Part shown: positions 42,215-50,064 of the stretch, one piece after another
How the letters are laid out: every line of letters begins with the position of its first letter
How positions within the stretch are numbered: position 1 is the first letter of the stretch
From: Sphingobacteriales bacterium UTBCD1
Lineage (GTDB): Bacteria; Bacteroidota; Bacteroidia; Chitinophagales; Chitinophagaceae
Direction of reading: 5' to 3'
Assembly: GCA_002066995.1 (NCBI GenBank)
Contig: MWTC01000014.1
Location: 1 to 63,802 of the forward strand
Length of the DNA: 63,802 bases
Program-made: the position numbers and the translations under genes
The notes under the pieces: generated by a model
What the model was told of the DNA's origin: nothing
Database searches by the model: none
What the model saw: only the letters and a program-made list of their open reading frames with translations

Positions 42215-43048
42215 ATGCCGGAACTTCATTCAATTGCCACCCAGGTCCGCCGTGATATCATCAGGATGGTACACGATGCAAACAGCGGACACCCGGGTGG
42301 ATCGCTGGGATGTGCAGATTTTCTTACCGCACTCTATTTCAAAGTAATGAAACATGATCCTGCATTCAACATGGATGCACATAATGAGGATATTTTTATT
42401 TTATCAAACGGGCATATCTCTCCTCTCTTTTACTCTGTATTGGCCCGTTCTGGTTATTTTGATGTTAAGGAATTGGCTACCTTCCGGAAAATTAATTCAC
42501 GCTTGCAGGGGCACCCGGCTACTCATGAACACCTGCCGGGAGTGAGAATCGCTACCGGTTCATTAGGCCAGGGCATGAGTGTAGCTATTGGCGCTGCCCT
42601 TGCCAAAAAATTAAACGGAGACCCCGCCACCGTATTTTCATTGCATGGAGACGGGGAATTAGACGAAGGCCAGGTTTGGGAAGCCATTACTTTCGCGGCA
42701 CATCATAAAGTTGATAACCTCATTTCTGCCGTTGACTGGAACGGCCAGCAAATAGATGGCCCTACTGACCAGGTCATGCACCTCAGGAATATCCGTGAGA
42801 AATTCAATGTATTTGGTTGGACAACCATGGAAGTGGATGGCAACGATATTAATGCTGTTGTAGCTACTTTGGAAAAAGCAAAATCGCTGAAAGGACAGGG
42901 AAAACCGATCGGCATCATGATGCATACTATTATGGGTAAGGGAGTTGACTTCATGGAAAACGACCATAACTGGCATGGCACCGCTCCAAATGACGAACAA
43001 TTTCAAAAAGCACTGGCACAATTACCCGAAACCCTGGGGGATTATTAA
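42215..43048 (+). CDS. Transketolase, N-terminal subunit
   Basis: 277 residues, corresponding only to the thiamine-diphosphate-binding N-terminal half of a full transketolase (about 650 residues). Seen: GHPGGSLGCADFLTALYF, the HISPLFYS region, TGSLGQGMSVAIGAALA, and the ThDP motif GDGELDEGQVWEA (from residue 145) with a later Asn in SAVDWNGQQID. Split transketolases need a partner carrying the pyrimidine-binding domain, usually encoded next to it. Here the next gene lies on the other strand, so the partner must be elsewhere in the genome or absent. Confidence 0.93.
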   Translation: MPELHSIATQVRRDIIRMVHDANSGHPGGSLGCADFLTALYFKVMKHDPAFNMDAHNEDIFILSNGHISPLFYSVLARSGYFDVKELATFRKINSRLQGHPATHEHLPGVRIATGSLGQGMSVAIGAALAKKLNGDPATVFSLHGDGELDEGQVWEAITFAAHHKVDNLISAVDWNGQQIDGPTDQVMHLRNIREKFNVFGWTTMEVDGNDINAVVATLEKAKSLKGQGKPIGIMMHTIMGKGVDFMENDHNWHGTAPNDEQFQKALAQLPETLGDY

Positions 43049-43172
43049 AGAAGCCGGGTTGACAGGGCTTTTAAAGTTTGTGAAAAAATCATTACCGGAG
43101 TTTCTTTGAAAAGATCAATACAAAAGATTTTCTTTTCACAACAGAACTTTTTCAAACTGATAAATATTGATC

Positions 43173-44402
43173 CTATTCACTCCTAAGCGAAAATTCCTGG
43201 AGCGCAGCCTTGCGTGCAGGAATCCATGATGCAATCAGTGCAATAACGAAGACAGTGGCCCCTACCAGCAGAAAATCCATCAACCTGAGTTTCACCGGGA
43301 AATAATCAATGATAAATGAGCCCTGCAATGGTATCAGGTGAAAGTAAACCTGGGCCCATGCAATAAGCATTGCCAGCAGCATGCCCGCTCCCCCGCCAAT
43401 GACAGCGATTAAAAGACCTTCACTGAGAAATATTTTCTGAATAAAATTCCGGTTTCCCCCTAAGGCATAAAGAACATTAATATCTTTTTGTTTTTCCAGT
43501 ACCAGCATGGTCAGTGCGCCGATCATATTAAATGCAGCCACAACGAGGATCAGGCAAAGGATGCCATAAATGATCCAGCGTTCCAGGTTCATCACCGAAT
43601 AAAGCCCCTGGTTTTGCTCAAATTTATTCTGAATAAGATAACCGGCTCCGAATATTTTTTTCAGATCTTGTTTCACCGCATCGGCCCTGGCAGGGTTACG
43701 CAAACTGATCTCAACATTGCTGTATTCATCCGGAGCCAACCTCAAGGCGCTCTTTACAAAATCAATGTTGGTGATACCATATTTATTATCGAAATCTTCC
43801 TGTATCAGGAATGTTCCCGAAGAATTGATGGTGTCTGCACTGATATCTTCCAGCAAATTGATCTGTTCTGAATTGCTTTTTCTTGGCAAATAGATCTTTA
43901 ATGTAAACAGGTTGCGGTCAGCCTGTATATGGATTGCATTCTCCACACCGGCGCCCAGTATGATCTCCGGATCCTCTGCCGTTCCAAGGTCATAGCTTCC
44001 CTTTACCAGGTGGTCTGCAACGCCTGTAGTGTAGCGATAATTTTCATCCACGCCTTTTAAGTAAACCACTGTTTGGTAATCGCCGTTCTGCAACAGGGCT
44101 TTTTCTTCCACTACCATCGAAAAGTTTTTTATCTCTTTAAGAGACTTAATTTTCTGTACCTGCCCAGGAGTGATGAGCATCGTTTTTCCCGAAACGGGTG
44201 AAATCTTCAGGTCAGTGTAGAATGTGGAATACAATGATTTTACCAGTCCTTCAAATCCGTTGAATACGCTTAACACCAGTATCAGCGCTGTGGTGCCGAT
44301 CAATACGGCAACAATGCTGATCCAGGCAATGATATTAATAGCATTGGTGGACTTTTTTGCTTTGAAATAGCGCCATGCAAATAAAAAATTCAGAAGGCTC
44401 AA
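43173..44402 (-). CDS. LolC/E-type (FtsX-family) ABC permease
   Basis: 409 residues. Four TM helices: one N-terminal (INIIAWISIVAVLIGTTALILVL), then a periplasmic domain of about 220 residues, then three C-terminal (IYGILCLILVVAAFNMIGAL, LLIAVIGGGAGMLLAMLIAW, FLLVGATVFVIALIASWIPA). Layout of lipoprotein-releasing system permeases. Known role: with an ATPase (LolD) it releases lipoproteins from the inner membrane. lolD is not near. The gene stops 120 bp before nothing else on its strand and follows rbfA by 12 bp, so the two are co-transcribed, an arrangement I know from other Bacteroidota. Confidence 0.88.
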   Translation of the reverse strand: MSLLNFLFAWRYFKAKKSTNAINIIAWISIVAVLIGTTALILVLSVFNGFEGLVKSLYSTFYTDLKISPVSGKTMLITPGQVQKIKSLKEIKNFSMVVEEKALLQNGDYQTVVYLKGVDENYRYTTGVADHLVKGSYDLGTAEDPEIILGAGVENAIHIQADRNLFTLKIYLPRKSNSEQINLLEDISADTINSSGTFLIQEDFDNKYGITNIDFVKSALRLAPDEYSNVEISLRNPARADAVKQDLKKIFGAGYLIQNKFEQNQGLYSVMNLERWIIYGILCLILVVAAFNMIGALTMLVLEKQKDINVLYALGGNRNFIQKIFLSEGLLIAVIGGGAGMLLAMLIAWAQVYFHLIPLQGSFIIDYFPVKLRLMDFLLVGATVFVIALIASWIPARKAALQEFSLRSE

Positions 44403-44414
44403 AATCTTTAAAAT

Positions 44415-44807
44415 TTACTGATCGGGCTTTTTCTTACCGGGATTGTCAGGTGTTTGCTGCTCTTTTATTTGCTTAAACAGTTCTTCCATCCGGAAAACAT
44501 GATCGAGTGTGTTATCCCGGAAGAATTTCAGCACCGGCACATTCCGTAGCTGGTGCCTGACCCGCCCGGATAATTCCTTTTTTATTTCCCAGTTTTTTTC
44601 TTCAATTTTTTTCAATGCTTTCTGAGCATCGGTTATCTGGAAGAAACTCAGGTATATTCTTGCCTCCAGCAAGTCAGGAGTTATTTTAACGGAAGAAATA
44701 GAGATCATGCCGCCATCGAGCATAGTTAGCCCCAGCCGCTGAAATATTGTATTCACCTCTTCCTGAATAAGCCCTGCAACCTGCTTTTGCCGTTTTCCTT
44801 CCTGCAT
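44415..44807 (-). CDS. rbfA: Ribosome-binding factor A
   Basis: 130 residues from the ATG at 44807 (a 26-residue longer frame runs into the promoter). KH-like fold pattern: KRQKQVAGLIQEEVNTIFQ, MISISSVKITPDLLEARIYL and VRHQLRNVPVLKFFRDNTLD, closely following the RbfA consensus. Helps maturation of the 16S rRNA 5' end in the 30S subunit. The acidic-basic tail (KEQQTPDNPGKKKPDQ) is usual. Operon head; the LolC/E-type gene follows after 12 bp. Confidence 0.94.
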   Translation of the reverse strand: MQEGKRQKQVAGLIQEEVNTIFQRLGLTMLDGGMISISSVKITPDLLEARIYLSFFQITDAQKALKKIEEKNWEIKKELSGRVRHQLRNVPVLKFFRDNTLDHVFRMEELFKQIKEQQTPDNPGKKKPDQ

Positions 44808-44829
44808 AGTATTAGCGGTTCGTTCGCTG

Positions 44830-44846
44830 CAAAAGTAGTTACTTTG
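44830..44846. promoter_or_regulatory. Divergent promoters of rbfA and the ABC exporter
   Basis: Minus strand: TACTTTTG (44830-44837), a perfect -7 box 22 bp before rbfA. Plus strand: TTACTTTG (44839-44846), one mismatch, 23 bp before the exporter ATG. The two boxes are back to back with one base between them. Confidence 0.45.
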
Positions 44847-44869
44847 CCCCGTTTCAATTTGGTTCCGGC

Positions 44870-46690
44870 ATGAAGAAATATTCAAGAGTATTCCAATACC
44901 TGAAAAGATATAAAAGCAGGATCAGCCTTTATTTTCTTTTTATTCTGTTGTCCGTTATTTTTTCAATTGTATCGGTCGGAATGCTGATGCCATTCCTGGA
45001 TCTTATTTTCAAAGGCAATACAGGCGCATCGGAACTGGTGAAATCCACCAGCAACCCGGTGCTCAAATTCGTGAGGGATATGCTTGTTGACATGATGAGC
45101 AGCGGAAGCAATGGTAAATTACAAGCACTTGCAATAATATGTATCCTGATATTGTTATTCATCTTCCTCAAAAATCTTTTCCTGTACCTGTCCTACTATG
45201 TACTGAACCCTGTAAAAAATGAAATCTCTAACAAACTGCGTGCAGAACTTTATGATAAAATATTAAGGTTGCCCATTGGATATTTTACAGAGCAAAGAAA
45301 AGGAGACCTGATGAGCCGCATTACCAACGACCTTGCTGAAGTAGAAAATTCTGTTGTAGGCACCCTGGAAGGCTGGATCCGGGATCCGCTGACTATTTTA
45401 ATCGTTCTTGGATCACTGCTTGTATTAAGTCCGCAATTGACACTCTTTCTTTTAGTATTGCTGCCGGTAATGGGTTTTATAATCGGGAGAATTTCCCGTT
45501 CTTTAAAAAGGCAATCGCAGGATGTCGCCATAAAATATGGCCAGAGTGTTTCCATCCTTGACGAAACACTTGGCGGCCTCAGGGTGATTAAAGCATTCAA
45601 CATAGAAGATTTATTAAGAAAAAAATTCCTTGACGTTAATGATTCATTGCTCCAAACAAAAAATAAAATCAGTTTCCGGAGAGATCTCGCTTCGCCCTTA
45701 TCCGAGTTTTTGGGTGTCGTGATCTTCGCAATCATTCTCTGGTTTGGAGGAAGACTTATTTTGAAAAACGAAATTACCCTGGAAGCTTCTTTGTTTTTGA
45801 CCTATCTCGCATTGTTTTACAACATAATTACCCCGGCAAAATCTCTTTCCACGTCTTTCAGCAATATGCAGAAAGGTTCGGCAGCTATCGGCCGTATCGA
45901 GGAAATACTCCAAACGCCGGTGACGGTTGATGATAATCCCAGCGGAAAAAAGATCTCTGCATTTAATGACAGGATCGAATTCAGGAATGTAACATTTGCG
46001 TATGATGACCTGGTGATCTTAGATAATATCAGCCTCGTCATTGAAAAAGGGAAAACCATTGCGGTGGTAGGTTCTTCCGGCGCCGGTAAATCAACTTTGG
46101 CTGACCTGATACCCAGGTTTCATGATGTGACCGCAGGAGAATTACTGATTGATGGCATCAACATCAAAGACTATTCCTTACACTCCCTGCGCAGCCAGAT
46201 GAGTATCGTAACCCAGGAACCGATTCTTTTTAACGACAGCATTGCCAACAATATCGCCCTGGGCCATGATGGCACCAACCGTGAAGAGATTATTCATGCT
46301 GCAAAAATTGCCAATGCCCACGATTTTATCATTCAAAAAGAACAGGGCTACGATACGAACATTGGCGACCGCGGCAGTAAATTAAGCGGCGGTGAAAGGC
46401 AACGCCTGACTATTGCAAGAGCCGTATTAAAAAACCCGCCGATTCTTATCCTGGACGAAGCAACTTCTTCACTCGATACGGAAAGCGAAAGGCTGGTCCA
46501 GGATGCTATCAACAACATGATGCAAAACCGAACCAGCATAGTGATCGCCCACCGCTTATCAACCATTCGCAACGCCGATGAAATTATCGTATTGCAAAAA
46601 GGAAAGATCGTTGAAAGAGGCAACCATGATCAACTGATGATTCAAAACGGATTTTACAAGAAGCTGGTGGAGATGCAGGAAGTGAGATAA
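44870..46690 (+). CDS. MsbA-like ABC exporter (membrane and ATPase domains fused)
   Basis: 606 residues. Six-helix membrane domain (about 1-320) with the ABC exporter intracellular loop ERKGDLMSRITNDLAEVENS, then an ATPase: Walker A VGSSGAGKSTL (about residue 400), Q-loop SIVTQEPILFND, signature LSGGERQRL, Walker B ILILDEATSSLD, and His switch VIAHRLST. Family role: flipping lipid A or other lipids across the inner membrane, or drug export. Divergent to rbfA with 62 bp between. The lipid specificity is inferred from general resemblance only. Confidence 0.9.
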   Translation: MKKYSRVFQYLKRYKSRISLYFLFILLSVIFSIVSVGMLMPFLDLIFKGNTGASELVKSTSNPVLKFVRDMLVDMMSSGSNGKLQALAIICILILLFIFLKNLFLYLSYYVLNPVKNEISNKLRAELYDKILRLPIGYFTEQRKGDLMSRITNDLAEVENSVVGTLEGWIRDPLTILIVLGSLLVLSPQLTLFLLVLLPVMGFIIGRISRSLKRQSQDVAIKYGQSVSILDETLGGLRVIKAFNIEDLLRKKFLDVNDSLLQTKNKISFRRDLASPLSEFLGVVIFAIILWFGGRLILKNEITLEASLFLTYLALFYNIITPAKSLSTSFSNMQKGSAAIGRIEEILQTPVTVDDNPSGKKISAFNDRIEFRNVTFAYDDLVILDNISLVIEKGKTIAVVGSSGAGKSTLADLIPRFHDVTAGELLIDGINIKDYSLHSLRSQMSIVTQEPILFNDSIANNIALGHDGTNREEIIHAAKIANAHDFIIQKEQGYDTNIGDRGSKLSGGERQRLTIARAVLKNPPILILDEATSSLDTESERLVQDAINNMMQNRTSIVIAHRLSTIRNADEIIVLQKGKIVERGNHDQLMIQNGFYKKLVEMQEVR

Positions 46691-46760
46691 AAATTAATGG
46701 TGCTGATATATCCTTCCTGAAAATATCCATGTAACTATTCAGCCACTCTCACCTATTCGC

Positions 46761-46768
46761 TAAGTTTG
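46761..46768 (+). promoter_or_regulatory. -7 box of helicase promoter (leaderless)
   Basis: TAAGTTTG, perfect consensus, ends four bases before the ATG at 46773. The transcript would begin at or near the start codon and have no Shine-Dalgarno. Confidence 0.55.
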
Positions 46769-46772
46769 CACC

Positions 46773-49274
46773 ATGTCCTTACCGCTGAAAAATACTATCG
46801 GATACCGGGTTGTCTGTGATTGGCTTGCTGCGCAACAACGGCAGCCTTTTTTATTTCAACAGGAAACCTGGCAGCATATTATCAATGGTGAAAGCGGCCT
46901 GGTAAATGCACCGACCGGCTGCGGCAAAACATTTTCTGTTTTTCTTGGCAGCCTCATTCAATTCATCAATGAACACCCCGGAGATTACAGGAACAAAATA
47001 AATTGTGGCCTTCAATTACTTTGGATCACACCCCTGAGGGCACTGGCAAAAGATATTGCAAGAGCTATGGAAGAAGTTGTTTCCTCTTTGGAAATGAAAT
47101 GGAAAATCGCTACCCGGAATGGTGACACCGGCACTGCAGAAAGAGCAAGGCAAAAAAGACAAATGCCCGAAGTGCTTATCATCACACCGGAAAGTTTGCA
47201 TTTGCTGCTGGCGCAAAAAGGATATGCTGAATTATTTTCTTCATTGAAAATAATTGCTATTGATGAATGGCATGAATTACTTGGAAGTAAAAGAGGAGTA
47301 CAGGTGGAGTTGGCGATAAGCAGAATCATCCATTCTCCACGATCAGACTGCCCTCTGCAAATCTGGGGAATATCTGCAACAATAGGGAATCTCGAAGAAG
47401 CTAAAAATGTATTGCTGAGCCCGCTGGAAAAAAAAGGCGTGATCGTAAAAGCCGGGATGGATAAAACGGTAGAAGTGGAATCCATTTTCCCTGATGAAAT
47501 AGAAAAATATCCCTGGGCCGGGCATCTCGGCATCAAGCTGATACACAAAGTCATTCCGGTCATCCGGAAAAGCAGGTCCACACTCATCTTTATTAATACA
47601 AGAGGCATGAGCGAAACATGGTACCAGAAAATTTTGGATGTCTGCCCGGAATTAGCCGGAGCCATTGCATTGCATCATGGTTCTGTTGACAGGGAATTAC
47701 GTAACTGGGTAGAAGAAAATTTGCACAAAGGAAACCTGAAAGCCGTAGTATGTACTGCTTCCCTGGATCTTGGCGTTGATTTTCGCCCGGTGGAAACTGT
47801 GATACAGGTCGGATCTCCGAAAGGCGTTGCACGCTTTCTGCAAAGAGCCGGGAGAAGCGGCCACAGTTTTGATGAAACCAGTAAAATATATTTTTTACCG
47901 ACACACTCACTGGAACTGATGGAAGCAGCAGCATTAAAAAAGGCCATCGGGGAAAATATCATTGAAAGACGGACTCCTTTATTATTATGTTTCGATGTGC
48001 TGATACAGTATTTGAATACACTGGCTGTTTCTGACGGGTTTGACCCTGATAAAGTTTTTAAAGAGATCACCGGTACCTATTGTTACAAAGAAATGACCAC
48101 AGATGAATGGCATCATCTCTTACATTTTATGATGCACGGGGGAAATGCATTGCAGCAGTACGACGACTATAAAAAACTGGAATGGGATGAGGGCCTGTTT
48201 CAAATAAAGAATCGCCGCATAGCCATGCGGCACCGGATGAACATTGGCACTATCGTCAGTGAGGCGATGATGAAAGTCAAACTTATCGGGGGAAGTTATG
48301 CAGGAATCGTTGAAGAATATTTTATTTCAAGATTGCAGCCCGGAGATGTTTTTACCCTTGCAGGAAGGAATCTCGAGTTCGTTATGATAAAAGATATGAC
48401 GGCATTGGTCAAAAAATCTTCTTCCAGAAAATCAATAGTGCCCAGTTGGTTAGGCGGCAGAATGCCGCTGAGTGCCAGCCTGGGTTTTATGCTGAGAAAA
48501 ACGCTCAATGAAGTCTCCGGCCACCTGCACCCGGAAACCGGGCGCCGGAAAAACGAAACACTAAGCCGGGAGCTGATTTCACTCCTTCCTCTTTTTGAAT
48601 TGCAGCAACAAATCTCTCATGTGCCGGAAGAAAATGAATTGCTGATAGAGCAGATCGAAACGGAAGACGGTTATCATTTATTCGTATATCCTTTTGAAGG
48701 AAGGCTGGTGCATGAAGCAATGGCTGCATTACTGGCCTACCGGATCAGCCGCATCACTTCCATCACATTTTCTTTTGCCATGAATGATTACAGTTTTGAA
48801 CTGCTGAGTGACCAGCCTATACCAGTGAATGATTCTAACGTTTATGAATTATTTTCCCCGGAAAATTTACTGGAAGATATCCGGCGAAGTGTCAACAGTA
48901 CTGAAATGGCAAAAAGAAAATTCCGGGACATATCGGTTATTGGCGGGCTGGTTTTCCAGGGATACCCTGGTGAGCAAAAGAAAGCCCGGCACCTGCAAAA
49001 CAGTGCTTCACTGCTTTTTAATGTACTGAGTGAATACGAACCGGGCAATTTACTTCTTCGCCAGTCATATTCTGAAGTGATGGAGCAGCAAATGGAAGAA
49101 GCCCGGCTACGGGATATGCTGGCCCGAATTCAACAATCAAGGATCGTGATCACTTTCCCGCAACAACTCACTCCTTTTTGTTTTCCCGTAAAAGTGGACA
49201 GCATGAGGGAAGATCTTTCATCCGAAAAACTGGAAGACCGGATCAAAAAAATGATCCTGCAAGAAGGTACCTAA
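46773..49274 (+). CDS. Ligase-associated DEXH-box helicase (Lhr-Core type)
   Basis: 833 residues. Two RecA domains: Walker A APTGCGKT (about residues 46-53), DEWH box (about 164, ELLGSKRGVQVEL), SAT motif GISATIGN, then FINTRGMSETW, ASLDLGVDF and the arginine motif QRAGRSGHSFDE. The long winged-helix and Lhr-specific C-terminal part (RRIAMRHRMNIGTIVSE, YEPGNLLLRQSYSEVMEQQ) identifies the ligase-associated branch. Known set: Lhr-Core, PdeM, an MBL exonuclease and a DNA ligase work in DNA-damage response. Here only PdeM follows. Mg-dependent 3'-to-5' translocation on DNA is the family activity. Confidence 0.9.
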   Translation: MSLPLKNTIGYRVVCDWLAAQQRQPFLFQQETWQHIINGESGLVNAPTGCGKTFSVFLGSLIQFINEHPGDYRNKINCGLQLLWITPLRALAKDIARAMEEVVSSLEMKWKIATRNGDTGTAERARQKRQMPEVLIITPESLHLLLAQKGYAELFSSLKIIAIDEWHELLGSKRGVQVELAISRIIHSPRSDCPLQIWGISATIGNLEEAKNVLLSPLEKKGVIVKAGMDKTVEVESIFPDEIEKYPWAGHLGIKLIHKVIPVIRKSRSTLIFINTRGMSETWYQKILDVCPELAGAIALHHGSVDRELRNWVEENLHKGNLKAVVCTASLDLGVDFRPVETVIQVGSPKGVARFLQRAGRSGHSFDETSKIYFLPTHSLELMEAAALKKAIGENIIERRTPLLLCFDVLIQYLNTLAVSDGFDPDKVFKEITGTYCYKEMTTDEWHHLLHFMMHGGNALQQYDDYKKLEWDEGLFQIKNRRIAMRHRMNIGTIVSEAMMKVKLIGGSYAGIVEEYFISRLQPGDVFTLAGRNLEFVMIKDMTALVKKSSSRKSIVPSWLGGRMPLSASLGFMLRKTLNEVSGHLHPETGRRKNETLSRELISLLPLFELQQQISHVPEENELLIEQIETEDGYHLFVYPFEGRLVHEAMAALLAYRISRITSITFSFAMNDYSFELLSDQPIPVNDSNVYELFSPENLLEDIRRSVNSTEMAKRKFRDISVIGGLVFQGYPGEQKKARHLQNSASLLFNVLSEYEPGNLLLRQSYSEVMEQQMEEARLRDMLARIQQSRIVITFPQQLTPFCFPVKVDSMREDLSSEKLEDRIKKMILQEGT

Positions 49275-49316
49275 CCGTAAGGATGCAGATCGCTTCATAA
49301 CCATCCTCCTTTACGG

Positions 49317-49324
49317 TAAATTTG
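49317..49324 (+). promoter_or_regulatory. -7 box between helicase and pdeM
   Basis: TAAATTTG, perfect consensus, 10 bp before the pdeM ATG, so pdeM may be transcribed separately from the helicase. Confidence 0.45.
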
Positions 49325-49334
49325 TTTTTCAGAA

Positions 49335-50000
49335 ATGCAAAGACCGCTGAAACATATTATCTGTAAAAATACTTTCTGGCTCTCTGCAGAACGATGCATG
49401 TATTGGGAAGAAGAAAAAGCACTGATTGCGGCCGACCTTCACTTTGGAAAGACGGGCCATTTCAGAAAATCAGGTATCGCTGTTCCCCAAAGCATTTATA
49501 AAGAAGATCTGCAAAGGCTGATCAGCGTGGTGCAATATTTCAAACCACAGCAACTAATAATTACCGGCGACCTGTTTCACAGCGAAGCGAATAAAGAATT
49601 GGATTTTTTTCAGAAATGGAGAAATGATCTTTCAACATTAAAGATCCACCTCGTAAAAGGCAATCATGATATACTCCCCGGAGACTGGTACCAACACTCA
49701 GGCATAGAAATTCATCAGCAGGACTGGACCCTACACGATATTTACTTTTGCCATGACCTGTCCGGTCCGGCATCAATAATTCCAAACGCACAGCTCTACT
49801 CCATCTCCGGCCACATTCATCCTGCAATTCATCTCAACGGAGCAGGCAGGCAATCATTACGACTTCCCTGTTTTTATTTTACAAAAAACCATGCTGTGTT
49901 ACCCGCATTCAGCCGCTTTACCGGAACACACCTGATCGAACCTAAAAAAGGTGATGCTGTTTTTGCTATTGCGGACCAAAAAATTTTTCGTGTAAGCTGA
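49335..50000 (+). CDS. Ligase-associated endonuclease PdeM-like metallophosphoesterase
   Basis: 221 residues. Calcineurin-like metal motifs: ADLHFGK (D34, H36), TGDLFHSE (G78-D79), KGNHD (109-112) and GHIHPAIHL (about 158). Together with the preceding helicase it matches the pair known in the ligase-associated DNA damage response set. The adjacent DNA ligase and MBL-fold exonuclease genes of that set are missing here. Starts 60 bp after the helicase stop with its own -7 box; converges with the DUF5916 gene. Confidence 0.85.
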   Translation: MQRPLKHIICKNTFWLSAERCMYWEEEKALIAADLHFGKTGHFRKSGIAVPQSIYKEDLQRLISVVQYFKPQQLIITGDLFHSEANKELDFFQKWRNDLSTLKIHLVKGNHDILPGDWYQHSGIEIHQQDWTLHDIYFCHDLSGPASIIPNAQLYSISGHIHPAIHLNGAGRQSLRLPCFYFTKNHAVLPAFSRFTGTHLIEPKKGDAVFAIADQKIFRVS

Positions 50001-50064
50001 TCATTTTTTCATTCATGGAGATGCCCGCTCATAATGTAACCATTCAACCCGGTTTCAATAAAAC

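Noticed and set aside
47012-47665. 217-codon minus-strand frame inside the helicase gene
   Set aside because: The plus strand shows unbroken helicase motifs across it; the antisense translation has low-complexity composition and no family pattern.
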